From contig JAAEMP010000144.1 in assembly GCA_024225445.1 (NCBI GenBank), positions 32,069 to 96,068 on the forward strand: DNA of 64,000 nt. The letters are read 5' to 3'. The position numbers were made by a program, and so were the translations under genes. The DNA comes from Hyphomicrobiales bacterium (GTDB lineage: Bacteria; Pseudomonadota; Alphaproteobacteria; Rhizobiales; Rhizobiaceae). Positions within the stretch are counted from its first letter, which is position 1, and each line of letters begins with the position of its first letter. Below are positions 50,825 to 60,354 of the stretch, one piece after another. The notes beneath the pieces are model-generated. The model did not search any database, was not told where the DNA came from, and saw nothing but the letters and a program-made list of their open reading frames with translations.

Positions 50825-53029
50825 TCAGCAACAATCGCTCTCAATATTGCGATAGAATGCCTCCAAATCCGGTTTCGCATGCAGGCGGCATTTCTTGATT
50901 TTGGCGGCAATTCTGACCCCGCCATTTTTCCAGTGAATCTCTTCAAGATTGGCGATCAAATCATCATGAAGTGCATGTAATTTGGTAAAATAGTCCGAAT
51001 TTGCAAACTTTTCATCGCCGATTAAGGCATATAGCGCAACGGGTTCGCTTTTTCCCTTCAATGCCACCATCCCCGCTTTCAACGTGGCAAAATCAGTACA
51101 TGACGCCGCTGTTTGCTCTGACAAAAGGACAGGCCAGCCAAACTTCTTGCAGGAAGATTCAATGCGGGCAGCGACATTAACAGTGTCTCCAACAACAGAA
51201 TAATCAAATCGGCTGGTAGAACCGAGATTTCCAACACAACCGTCACCGCTATTCAGGCCAATGCCGATTTCCACATTGCTCAGGTCAAGATTTCCTGACT
51301 TGAACTGGAATGCATCCGCAATATTTAGTTCATTGATGCACTCCAACATTTCCAATGCTGCAAAAGCCGCTTTGCGCCGATGATCCGCAACATCCAGGGG
51401 CGCATTCCAAAAGGCCATAATACAATCGCCGATGTACTTATCTATTGCGCCTTCATGTTTAAGGATAATATCGGAGAGCGGTGATAGAAGTTTGTTTAAG
51501 AAAGTCACCAGTTCTTCAGGAGAAAGTTTTTCTGAAATTGGGGTAAAACCACGTATATCCATGAACATCAAAGTCATGTCACGAATTTCTCCGCCAAGTT
51601 TCAGAGAATCAGGACTGTGTTCAAGTTTATCGAGGAGATCTGGTGCCAGGTAATGGCGAAAAGCTGAACGCACAAAACGTTTTTCTCTTTCGGTTACAGC
51701 GAAACGCAAAATCGTCGTGACCAAAAAAATTGCCAATGCCACCATGGTCGGAAAAACCGGGTCTATCAAAACTCCGTGTTGGGAAAATGCATACCAGCTT
51801 GTCGCTATGATAACGGTTGCCAGCACACCTCCAACTGCTGCCGAAACAAGGGCTCCAACGAAGGGCAGGATCGCCAAAATCAATATACAGATAACAATAG
51901 CCAGTGCAATTTCTGCGCCTTTGGCCCAATCCGGGCGTGACAAAAACTCACCGGTCAATATCTGGTCAATGACCTGTGCATGAATGGAAACTCCGGGGAT
52001 CGTATCGCCCAACGTTGAAATCCGCAAATCTTCCAGACCAACCGCAGAAGTGCCGACGAGAACGATATTTCCTTCAATTAGATGTTTCGTATTATCATTA
52101 TTGGCGTTTATCACCTCATGAGCAGAAAGTACGCGTTCGGGCTGTGCAGGCGCATAATAGACATTGAATTGTCCATTTTCCGTAAGAGGAAATGAAATCT
52201 GTCCAACTTTTGTCTCGGTTACCGCTGCCGAGCCGGCATCAATCTCACCACTTGCCGAAGTGGTTTTAATGATGAAGGTGGAGGCTCCCTGAGCTACTCT
52301 CAGGGTTTCAGCGGAAAGGGCAGGATATATGGATTTGCCATCCTGAACATAAATTGGAACACTTCTGATAATATCATCTCGTCCTTCTGGAGAAGGATTG
52401 GCGAGACCGATGCCGACGGCTGATTCCTGCAACATATTCAGGGGCACGATTGAATTCGTAATTTCTACTAGCAGTGGTTTTGGATCACCGCCGGCAAATG
52501 CATATTTTCCTTTGCTGATCGGCACTGAGTTGGTCTCGTGATCGGGCGAAGGAGGTAGACTAAAAAATCCCAGAACAACCGGAGCCTGGCCCACTGAATA
52601 TGCGAGGATACGGTCGTTGTCGGGTAAATTATCCAGAACTGGTCTTAATTTTTCACGGTCAGGCCAATCGATTTCATCAAGTTGACGGATCAGTTCACTA
52701 CCGGTTGTACGGTCCGGTTCGGCAAAAACAACATCGAAGGCAATGGCAGCTGCACCCATATCTGACAATTGCTCAATCAGTTTGGCTATTCTTGTTCTTG
52801 GCCATGGCCACTGGCCAAACTTCTTCAGCGAGGCATCATCAATATCGACGATGCGAACGGGAGTGGCGACTGGTGTCCTGGGTTTCAAACGTTGATAGCT
52901 GTCAAAAGTAATGTCTCTGGTTGTTTTGAGAACATTGGGATCAATCATGCGCCATTGTATGGCCACCAAAAGCGTTGCCATCACGATTATCGTGACGATC
53001 AAATTCTTATTTCTAAAAATTCTATTCAT
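50825..53029 (-). CDS. CHASE2-domain class III adenylate/guanylate cyclase
   Basis: 734 residues from ATG 53029. Layout: helix (about 8-25), extracytoplasmic CHASE2 sensor (about 30-360), three helices (372-445), then a class III cyclase domain (483-670). Metal ligands are in FMDIRGFTP (about D491) and KYIGDCIMAF (about D535). Lys and Asp in KYIGD and FDYSVVGD fit adenine specificity, and NVAARIE carries the transition-state Asn/Arg. CHASE2 ligands are unknown. It is divergent from a FecR-domain gene, a common partner of CHASE2 cyclases in alphaproteobacteria. Confidence 0.93.
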   Translation of the reverse strand: MNRIFRNKNLIVTIIVMATLLVAIQWRMIDPNVLKTTRDITFDSYQRLKPRTPVATPVRIVDIDDASLKKFGQWPWPRTRIAKLIEQLSDMGAAAIAFDVVFAEPDRTTGSELIRQLDEIDWPDREKLRPVLDNLPDNDRILAYSVGQAPVVLGFFSLPPSPDHETNSVPISKGKYAFAGGDPKPLLVEITNSIVPLNMLQESAVGIGLANPSPEGRDDIIRSVPIYVQDGKSIYPALSAETLRVAQGASTFIIKTTSASGEIDAGSAAVTETKVGQISFPLTENGQFNVYYAPAQPERVLSAHEVINANNDNTKHLIEGNIVLVGTSAVGLEDLRISTLGDTIPGVSIHAQVIDQILTGEFLSRPDWAKGAEIALAIVICILILAILPFVGALVSAAVGGVLATVIIATSWYAFSQHGVLIDPVFPTMVALAIFLVTTILRFAVTEREKRFVRSAFRHYLAPDLLDKLEHSPDSLKLGGEIRDMTLMFMDIRGFTPISEKLSPEELVTFLNKLLSPLSDIILKHEGAIDKYIGDCIMAFWNAPLDVADHRRKAAFAALEMLECINELNIADAFQFKSGNLDLSNVEIGIGLNSGDGCVGNLGSTSRFDYSVVGDTVNVAARIESSCKKFGWPVLLSEQTAASCTDFATLKAGMVALKGKSEPVALYALIGDEKFANSDYFTKLHALHDDLIANLEEIHWKNGGVRIAAKIKKCRLHAKPDLEAFYRNIESDCC

Positions 53030-53277
53030 TGAAATGAAATCCAACTGGTAAAAGTTACCCAGACAAGACATGTCGATATTGCATCTGCAGAATACCGGCT
53101 CACCTGTAAAGAATGCGCATTAGGCATGCCGACAAAGAACTATGATAACGTTATAGTATCAAATCCCTGTAAGAAATATCATGTTTCAATGCAAAGGTGG
53201 TATTTCCCACATATATCGGTTATTGAAATTACTAGTTTATTGATAATCGACTGTTTTACAAAACCAGATAGAAGTTG

Positions 53278-54129
53278 ATGCGGCACCAGCCTAATTTTTG
53301 GAAGAAAATTATGATAGTTAGCAAACATCTTGTTCGACCGGATTTCATGGCAATTTTTGTGTTTGTCACCTGTATTTCAGCAGGGACTGCTTATTCCCAG
53401 GTTGCACGACAAAATCTGCAGGTCGGAAAAACTTCAATTGTCGTAAACAAGGTAACTGCAAACAACCGGGATAATGCGCGTCAACTGTCGACAAATGACC
53501 CGGTATATTCTCTCGAGCGTATTACTGCGGGTCTGGATTCCCATGGCGAAATATTACTGAATGATGATACGCATATATTGGTTGGACCGGGCGCAGATGT
53601 TTCTTTGGATGATTTTGTTATATCGGACAAAGGAATAACTTCCGCGACAATTAACGTACTAAAAGGAGCCTTCCGGTTTGTATCCGGAAAATCCCCGGAA
53701 GGTACATTCAAGATCAAAACTCCTCTGGCCACCATTGGAATTCGTGGAACAATGTTTGATATTTATGTCAAGAAAAGGGGAGCTACCGATGTCATATTGT
53801 ATTCGGGAAAAGTGAATGTCTGCACTTCGGCAAATCGCTGCCGCGTGTTGTCACGCAATTGTGACATTATCCGGATCACTTCATCGCGCAACATTGGTTT
53901 CAGGCAATTTTTACGTTCCAGAAACAAGGCCAGTGAGAATCGGGATTATAATCTGGTTGCAAACCAGAACCGTTTTCAAAAGAGCTGGCGGGCACCAGTC
54001 AATCAATGCAGCGCGCGGGCCTCGCGTATGGACTTGGATGAACGGGGTGGGGGGAATGATCCTGATCCGGCACCTAGTAGTGGCAGGGGAAGAGGAGACA
54101 CCGGAGGCGAAGACTCAGATGGCAGCTAG
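53278..54129 (+). CDS. Exported FecR-domain protein
   Basis: 283 residues from ATG 53278 (a TTG at 53275 is also in frame). A signal peptide-like N terminus ends near AYSQVA, then a FecR domain (about 30-175) with GEILLNDDTHILVGPGADVSL and KTPLATIGIRGTMFDIYV. After it come three Cys in CTSANRCRVLSRNC. The last 40 residues are a low-complexity Gly/Asp/Ser tail. FecR proteins are periplasmic signal-transducing beta-domains; here the partner is likely the divergent CHASE2 cyclase. Confidence 0.88.
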   Translation: MRHQPNFWKKIMIVSKHLVRPDFMAIFVFVTCISAGTAYSQVARQNLQVGKTSIVVNKVTANNRDNARQLSTNDPVYSLERITAGLDSHGEILLNDDTHILVGPGADVSLDDFVISDKGITSATINVLKGAFRFVSGKSPEGTFKIKTPLATIGIRGTMFDIYVKKRGATDVILYSGKVNVCTSANRCRVLSRNCDIIRITSSRNIGFRQFLRSRNKASENRDYNLVANQNRFQKSWRAPVNQCSARASRMDLDERGGGNDPDPAPSSGRGRGDTGGEDSDGS

Positions 54130-54186
54130 ATAATAGTCGGGTCGGTGTAGACGCAACAACAGCTGTTATTTGCGGATTAACACAAA

Positions 54187-55029
54187 TCAAAGCAAAATCG
54201 AACCGTTTTCTCGTGCAACCCCGCTGCCCGGCAATTCTTTACTGATTTCCAGTTCAATTTGATCCAACTCGTCATCACTGCGGAATGGCATATGATGGAA
54301 GGCAAAATAGCGCTTTACATTGGCTCGTTTTGCCATACGCAAACCTTCCTGCCAGGTTGAGTGGCCAAATGTCTCAAATTGCGGCAGTTCGTCATCCGTC
54401 AGACTTGCATCATAGACAAATAAGTCTGCCCCCTGAATGAAATCCTCAATCTGCTGGTTGGTTTCGCCTGGCAAATGCTCTGTATCAGTTACATAGGCAA
54501 AGGATTTATCATTAAATTCAATTCGATAAGCTGTAGCGCCACCGGGATGTATCAACGGGATAGTTTTCACATGAATTTCCGGAGAAATGTCGAATGACTG
54601 CAATTCTACAATTTCGTGAAAGCTGGAATTAGCGGTAAACACTTCCGGTCCGACCGGAAAATATGGACGTCGCATAAAACCACTTACGATGTCAAAAGTA
54701 TTTGCCGATCCATCAAGTTTGCCGCACCATATCTCGATTGTATAATCTCTTGAAAACATTGGGCCAAAAAATGGAATACCCTCAACATGATCGTAATGGG
54801 CATGACTTAACAGCAGATTGATACTGTAGTGCTTTTTTTCAGATAAAATCTTGTCACCCAATCGGCGAATCCCGGTTCCCGCATCACAAATTATGGCATG
54901 ACCACCGCACTCAACTTCAACACATATCGTATTCCCGCCTGCTTTTCCGCATTGTTTGTCTGGAGTTGCAAGTGAGCCACGTGTTCCCCAGAACTTGACT
55001 CTGAATTCGTTTTGGGTCGACTGTGTCAA
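54187..55029 (-). CDS. MBL-fold metallo-hydrolase (class II cyclic-nucleotide phosphodiesterase-like group)
   Basis: 280 residues, no signal peptide. FWGTRGSLATPDKQCGKAGGNT is the N-terminal signature of a large cytoplasmic MBL family, and SHAHYDH (76-81) is the metal motif, with later ligands in LIHPGG, TDTEH and FAFHHMPF. Members with this opening include cNMP phosphodiesterase-like and PhnP-like enzymes. The gene is 37 bases after the cNMP-binding protein gene in the same transcript, so a role in degrading a cyclic nucleotide is an attractive but unproven inference. Confidence 0.85.
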   Translation of the reverse strand: MTQSTQNEFRVKFWGTRGSLATPDKQCGKAGGNTICVEVECGGHAIICDAGTGIRRLGDKILSEKKHYSINLLLSHAHYDHVEGIPFFGPMFSRDYTIEIWCGKLDGSANTFDIVSGFMRRPYFPVGPEVFTANSSFHEIVELQSFDISPEIHVKTIPLIHPGGATAYRIEFNDKSFAYVTDTEHLPGETNQQIEDFIQGADLFVYDASLTDDELPQFETFGHSTWQEGLRMAKRANVKRYFAFHHMPFRSDDELDQIELEISKELPGSGVARENGSILL

Positions 55030-55066
55030 ATGATATTGCCTTTATGGATGAACGGTGCTGATTGGC

Positions 55067-55537
55067 CTAAGAAGATTTAAGAAGGTCGATTTCCCGACGG
55101 GTTTCTGATAATTCGTTGGTTGTCTTGCTGAGCCTTGAAGCCAATTCTCGCATGACCTCAATTCCCAATTCGGGAAAATCTTTAATTAACCCAAGAAAAT
55201 GTTCCTTCTTGATCTTCAGCACCACCAACTTTGCTTTGGCACGAACGGTCGCTGTTCTGGGCACATCACACAATATCGCGATTTCTCCGATAAAGGCATT
55301 GTCTTTGAATTCAGCTACCGGAATTTCACCATCCGCGGTTTCCACAATAATTTCTGCTACGCCTTGCACAATGACATAAGCTGCGTCACCTACTTCTCCC
55401 TGGCGAAAAAGATTTTGACCTTCATCATATTCCATTCGTTCCGATGCAAACGCCAACAATTTCAATTTTGCGGGATCGATTCCGGAAAAGAGCGGTATTT
55501 TACGCAGAATATCAACCTCTTGAATTAACGTTGCCAT
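55067..55537 (-). CDS. Cyclic nucleotide-binding domain protein
   Basis: 156 residues, a stand-alone CRP-type cNMP-binding domain with a C-terminal helix (about 130-156) and no DNA-binding domain. The phosphate-binding cassette AFIGEIAILCDVPRTATVRA (about 81-100) is intact: Gly-Glu contacts ribose and Arg the phosphate, and Thr after Arg favours cAMP or cGMP. It is probably an adaptor or regulatory subunit for the neighbouring ABC protein or hydrolase. It lies 62 bases downstream of the ABC gene and 37 upstream of the MBL gene. Confidence 0.92.
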   Translation of the reverse strand: MATLIQEVDILRKIPLFSGIDPAKLKLLAFASERMEYDEGQNLFRQGEVGDAAYVIVQGVAEIIVETADGEIPVAEFKDNAFIGEIAILCDVPRTATVRAKAKLVVLKIKKEHFLGLIKDFPELGIEVMRELASRLSKTTNELSETRREIDLLKSS

Positions 55538-55599
55538 TCCATCATCCTTTCAAATATGCAACCCATATTAACATTACAATTCACCACGGATTAATCATA

Positions 55600-58329
55600 T
55601 CAAATTGCCAGAAGTGACCTGTATAACTCATTTTCCTTAACGAGATTTTGAGGCGCGTCGTCAGCAATCAATTCCCCGTCCTTGAACAATAGCACCCGGT
55701 CAAATACCTGAGATAAAGCAGGATTCATCGGCACCCAGATAACTCCAAAGGGTTTAGCGGAATCTTTTGATTTTTTAACGACCCGCTCCAACAGTTTTTT
55801 CTGATTTCTTGCATCGAGGGTGTTCAACGCCTGATTAACAATCAGTATATCAGGTTGTTTCAACAGCGAACGTGCAAGATGCAGTTTCTGTCTCACACTT
55901 TCTGACAATCGCTTGCCACCAGTGCCTACATTGAAGTCCAGTCCAATGCGGAAGATTTCATCTGTCAACTCCAGTTCGTCCAGCAGATCTGTAATTGCCT
56001 GAAATACGCGTTCCGGTCCCTCGGCTACATTAGAAGCAACACGGCCAAGCAGGATATTGTCAATTACAGTCGCAGCCGGGTTGTATTGTTCCGGATCAAA
56101 AAACGCTACTGGAGGTGAATCCATTCTGGATAAGGCCTCACGAAGCACATCTCTTGTTTTAAGTATCCTGGTTTTCAGTTCATCATTTAACAATCCAAGC
56201 CTGTTGCGCGTTTCTGTATAGGCGAATGGCAGGCGTAAGATAAGTTCCCGGTCTACCTCTGATACGTCCTCCAGATTACTGCCACCTATCCGGGCAATAG
56301 CGGCTCTGTATTCTGGCAGATCATCGGCGTCCATATAGTTGAGTTGATCAAAAAACGGATTGTCCGTTGACAAGTCTCCGAACAAATCAACCGTAGTCGT
56401 TGCAACTTCTTTGCCCATTTCGAACAGTGTTTGCTCAAGTCCCTGTTTACGCAGGATTTCACGGACAAGTATATTTGAAGACAGTTTTTCCGAACGAAAC
56501 TCTGAAATCAATGCGGTGCCAAATAAAAGGTTTTCACCAAGTGTAGACTGATTGTTATATTTTTCGGGATCAAATGGCTCTACAAAGGTATCAAAACCCA
56601 GCTTTTCTAATCTTGAGCGAAAGGTGTGGCGGGCTTGCAAAATCTGGTCGCACATCTCTGGATGGGTTTGGGGATCAATGGTGCCTCGAATTCCGAATCC
56701 ACGTATTTCCTCTTCCATATCGATAAAGACCAGAATTTTCCGGATTTCCTCGATTAGCTCTTCCTGATTTTCCAAGCCAATATCTTGGTAGTCGATCCAT
56801 TCGGCCTCGTAATCCAATTCACTGTTTTGTGTAAGCTTGGCTTCTTTGACAAAGTCAAGATAGCTTGCATGGTTTTCTCTATCACGCACTGATGCAACAA
56901 CTGGCTGATGCTTCAACACATAAGTCAGGCAATCCAGGATGGTACCTTGCGGGAAATATGAATTTCCATCTATAAAGGAAATTCGGCGACCGGTGAAACT
57001 CTCGGGCAGATCGGTTAGTGGTTTTCCATCCAGCTCGATGCGGCCTGATGTGGGGAGTAGAACACCAGAAAGCACTTGTGAGAAATGACTTGCCCCTCCG
57101 TTTACTGGACCTACAATCGCAACATGTTGGTCAATACCGATCTCAACTGAAGTTCTCTCCAGCAGTGTGGAACCCGTGTCATCGACAACGCCAAGATTCG
57201 AAACGGAAAATCCTTGACTGATTTTTCCTACACTTTCTTCGGTTGTCTTTTGCTTGTCTTCATCCAGAAGCGTGTCTGCTGCAAATTGTTCCACTATTTG
57301 TGAATAGCGTGCTTCAACCAGTGTTCGCTTTTGATCCCAGTTTATCAATCCACGTATCGGACCGGGCAGGTCTTTGAATGCGGCAATAACAGCAACCAGC
57401 TGTCCGATATCAAGCGACCCACGGATAGCGAAATACCCGCCAAGTGCATAAAACAGAAACTGTAAAAACTGTAGCAGGAAATTGTTGAGAAACTTGACAG
57501 TAAAATTTCTCTTGAACAGGTCGAAACGTATAAAAAACAGGCGGCTAAGGATTGAGGAGATATTACTGCGTTCAAGGTTAGATGTATCGTTAACATGCAT
57601 ATCGGAAATGCCTTCAACGACTTCTCCCAGGCGCCCGGACAAGGAACGCGCTGCAACCTGTCTTTGCTTGCTTAACCTGATAATCGGTTTTCTCAATTGA
57701 GGAATTAGCCAGGCCTGAAAAAGTACAACAACAATTGTCATTACCCCGAGATAGAAATCCTGAAGGAAAATAAATATCAGTGCTGTGGCAGCCTGACCAC
57801 CTTCAAACAGGGGCATGGTGAACGCATCACCGATAAATTGCCCCATAGGCTCTACTTCATCCTTGATCATTGATGAGATTTCAGAAGCCTTTGTGCGGCG
57901 GAACCGTGACAATGGAAAACGTAATACGCGATCAAATAGCTGAAATCGCAATCTTCTAAGTACCCGTTCTCCCATTCGCCCCTTAAACGTGTTAACCACC
58001 AATTTGAACAGGCCATTTGCAGAAACAAGAAGAAGAAATGAAATACTCAGCGCCATCAAATAGCCGACTCTTTCAAAATCAACGCCGGAAAATAACACAA
58101 TAGGATCACCGGAATAAATCCAGTCAGGCAAGGGCAGGGTAATTCTCATAAAAGTGGCAATATCACCCGGATTATCAAAACCCACGCCCTGAATCGGGCC
58201 GTTTACAATCTGTTTTGGCAATTCCAGGCTGAGAAAATATGTTGGCATAGAGGCCAGGATAATTAACAGCGCAACAGTCTGCTCTTTTTTGGAATTTTTC
58301 CAGATATATTGAAGAAGACTTGGTTCCAT
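55600..58329 (-). CDS. Degenerate ABC transporter-like protein (fused TMD and inactive-looking NBD)
   Basis: 909 residues. An ABC exporter membrane domain (about 20-345, six helices, including SRFRRTKASEISSMI) is followed by an NBD starting near 370. Every catalytic motif is changed. Walker A reads GPVNGGAS (407-414, the Lys is Ala), Walker B ends LIVNQAL (Asp and Glu are Asn and Gln), the signature is LSESVRQ instead of LSGGQ, and the H-loop position lacks His. Roughly 320 residues (470-795) are inserted between the Q-loop region and the signature, with two similar blocks (FDPEKYNNQSTLGEN, about 586; FDPEQYNPAATVIDN, about 744). It is co-transcribed with the cNMP-binding and MBL genes. Probably a regulated channel, scaffold or pseudo-transporter. 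Confidence 0.85.
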   Translation of the reverse strand: MEPSLLQYIWKNSKKEQTVALLIILASMPTYFLSLELPKQIVNGPIQGVGFDNPGDIATFMRITLPLPDWIYSGDPIVLFSGVDFERVGYLMALSISFLLLVSANGLFKLVVNTFKGRMGERVLRRLRFQLFDRVLRFPLSRFRRTKASEISSMIKDEVEPMGQFIGDAFTMPLFEGGQAATALIFIFLQDFYLGVMTIVVVLFQAWLIPQLRKPIIRLSKQRQVAARSLSGRLGEVVEGISDMHVNDTSNLERSNISSILSRLFFIRFDLFKRNFTVKFLNNFLLQFLQFLFYALGGYFAIRGSLDIGQLVAVIAAFKDLPGPIRGLINWDQKRTLVEARYSQIVEQFAADTLLDEDKQKTTEESVGKISQGFSVSNLGVVDDTGSTLLERTSVEIGIDQHVAIVGPVNGGASHFSQVLSGVLLPTSGRIELDGKPLTDLPESFTGRRISFIDGNSYFPQGTILDCLTYVLKHQPVVASVRDRENHASYLDFVKEAKLTQNSELDYEAEWIDYQDIGLENQEELIEEIRKILVFIDMEEEIRGFGIRGTIDPQTHPEMCDQILQARHTFRSRLEKLGFDTFVEPFDPEKYNNQSTLGENLLFGTALISEFRSEKLSSNILVREILRKQGLEQTLFEMGKEVATTTVDLFGDLSTDNPFFDQLNYMDADDLPEYRAAIARIGGSNLEDVSEVDRELILRLPFAYTETRNRLGLLNDELKTRILKTRDVLREALSRMDSPPVAFFDPEQYNPAATVIDNILLGRVASNVAEGPERVFQAITDLLDELELTDEIFRIGLDFNVGTGGKRLSESVRQKLHLARSLLKQPDILIVNQALNTLDARNQKKLLERVVKKSKDSAKPFGVIWVPMNPALSQVFDRVLLFKDGELIADDAPQNLVKENELYRSLLAI

Positions 58330-58541
58330 CTACAATAACCACTTTTCAAATTTCTTGTGCATCAGCCCGATAACATCATCCGGCTAACTACCCGGTTAGT
58401 CAGATGTTGCATGGATAAAATAAATTTATCCAGAATAGATAGCAGGGTTTTAGTGCCTGTATAGTCCTTGACAAAGGATTTTTTCCTCGCGACCTGCAAT
58501 CAATTTTTGTTTTCTACGTGATATTGCAACGCAATACGGCT

Positions 58542-60302
58542 CTAATTCAACTTTTCCTTGAGTTTTGCTAGATCCTTTACCGCCAGGATTTTGACCGGTC
58601 GCGATATATTTCTGACGTTGATATCAGTTGTGATTCCAAACCCCTTAACATCGTCAAGCCCTGCAAATTCTGCAGTTTTTGTGGAAATTACAAGGGCAGT
58701 TTCAAATTCTTTGGTGGCTTGTTCAAGTCGCGCACTGATATTTACACTGTCACCGATTGCCGTCAAACGTGAGGGAGTATCTTGATCACTGGTTTTTCCA
58801 ATCCTGCCAATAATTGCATCTCCAACATGTACTCCAATGCCAATTCTGATGGGTTCTGCCAGGTGCTGGGTCAACATTCTGCTGACATTTCCTGCGGCCT
58901 CTACACAATCAATTGCTGCTTTTATTGCATTTTTTGACGCGGTGATTTCATCGCTTGCAAGACCAAATAGTGCCATCATCCCATCGCCCATGAATTTGTC
59001 CACATAACCACCATTATTCTCGATCGCCGAGGTGACTTCACCAAAAAAACTATTCAGTATGAATACGACATCATAGGGCAGGCTTTTCTCCGATATTCTG
59101 GAAAAACCCCTGATATCAAGAAACAAAATAGCGACTAGGCGCTCAACTCCCCAGCCCAGAGGGTCGGCGGTATTGGAGACAAAATTCTGGTCTTGTGCCT
59201 GTACAAGCGGTCGCAATGAGACATTTCCAGTGACTCTCGCCTGACAGGCAAGGCGTATGGAGTCTTCCGCGTTAAGCCGGTCCAGCAATTTTGATTCAGC
59301 GCCGGTTTTTGCCTGAAGGTTTTCCTTGCCCGAAAGAATCAGGGTCCTGCATGTGGAGCATCTGGCGCGTCCACCGCAAACCGACATATGAGGTATGCCA
59401 GCCTGACGTGAGATTTCCAAAATTGAATTGCCTGGAAAAGTGGTAATAATTTTGTCATCACCGTAATCTATTTTGATCCGTTTTTTTAGTCTTAATGCTA
59501 ATTGATAGATCACCAATATCGCGACCAACAATATTCCCAGGCCAATAACCGTATTTCTACCCGCCTCGATTTTGGGCAATACAGACCCAATAATAGAACC
59601 AATGGTATTATTGTACTCCTCAACTTTTTCAGGATTGTCATTTGACAGTAATTGTAATTGTGAAACATTCAGGCGCGCCGCATTGATCCATCCGGTCATA
59701 GCCAGTGTTGGAAGGATTGCGGCCAAAAATAGAAAATACCCGATGTAGTTTTTATACCAAGAATGCAGGCGAAGCCAGAAATGCAAACCAAGACACCCAT
59801 GTAACCAGGTAATAAGAAGCAGGAAGCTCTGGGCCAGCGCGGACACCGGCCACATCAATCCTAAAGCAATGCCATAATCAACAAAAATGCCGATATCCTG
59901 AACCGGACTGCGCATCGCTATTACATGTATGACCAGTAGATAGGGAATGAGCAAGCCAAGTATGATTTGAAACCATTCCCATACAGGCAAACGAAAGGTT
60001 TTGCGGGTAACCAGTTTCCAGATTACCAATACCACATGGATACACATAGCACCGACGAGCACTAATGTGCCTGGCAGGGATTGCCATATCCATAACTGCC
60101 AGATCAACATCCAGTCCATGGCTTGAAGCGAGATATTGCCAAGTGCATGATTTACATAGTGAAACACAACATAAGTCATAAGCACAAGTCCGCTCCATAA
60201 GCGTAACTTTTGACGCATTGTACCCAGACCGGGCTTATTCTGATCCAGGTATGTTTTGGGAGAGGCGGCTACAGCTGATCGAGGGAATGAGATTTTCGGC
60301 AT
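58542..60302 (-). CDS. cyaC: CyaC-type adenylate cyclase with SdhC-like membrane domain and [2Fe-2S] domain
   Basis: 586 residues. Residues 34-270 form about six helices rich in His (HYVNHALG near 48-55, His89, His126, and His in WLHGCLGLHFWLRLH), like the diheme succinate-dehydrogenase-type anchor of Sinorhizobium CyaC, a quinone-responsive cyclase. A ferredoxin domain (275-370) has CGGRARCSTC plus a later Cys in LACQAR. The class III cyclase domain (388-560) has FLDIRGFSR, DKFMGDGMMALFG and AIGDSVNISARLE; Lys and Thr suggest ATP. It probably links electron-transport state to cAMP. It is 52 bases downstream of the lrp gene. Confidence 0.9.
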   Translation of the reverse strand: MPKISFPRSAVAASPKTYLDQNKPGLGTMRQKLRLWSGLVLMTYVVFHYVNHALGNISLQAMDWMLIWQLWIWQSLPGTLVLVGAMCIHVVLVIWKLVTRKTFRLPVWEWFQIILGLLIPYLLVIHVIAMRSPVQDIGIFVDYGIALGLMWPVSALAQSFLLLITWLHGCLGLHFWLRLHSWYKNYIGYFLFLAAILPTLAMTGWINAARLNVSQLQLLSNDNPEKVEEYNNTIGSIIGSVLPKIEAGRNTVIGLGILLVAILVIYQLALRLKKRIKIDYGDDKIITTFPGNSILEISRQAGIPHMSVCGGRARCSTCRTLILSGKENLQAKTGAESKLLDRLNAEDSIRLACQARVTGNVSLRPLVQAQDQNFVSNTADPLGWGVERLVAILFLDIRGFSRISEKSLPYDVVFILNSFFGEVTSAIENNGGYVDKFMGDGMMALFGLASDEITASKNAIKAAIDCVEAAGNVSRMLTQHLAEPIRIGIGVHVGDAIIGRIGKTSDQDTPSRLTAIGDSVNISARLEQATKEFETALVISTKTAEFAGLDDVKGFGITTDINVRNISRPVKILAVKDLAKLKEKLN

Positions 60303-60354
60303 AGGTTAATTTATCACCGAAATTTTTACTGCCAATAAAAATCTGACCTGCTGT

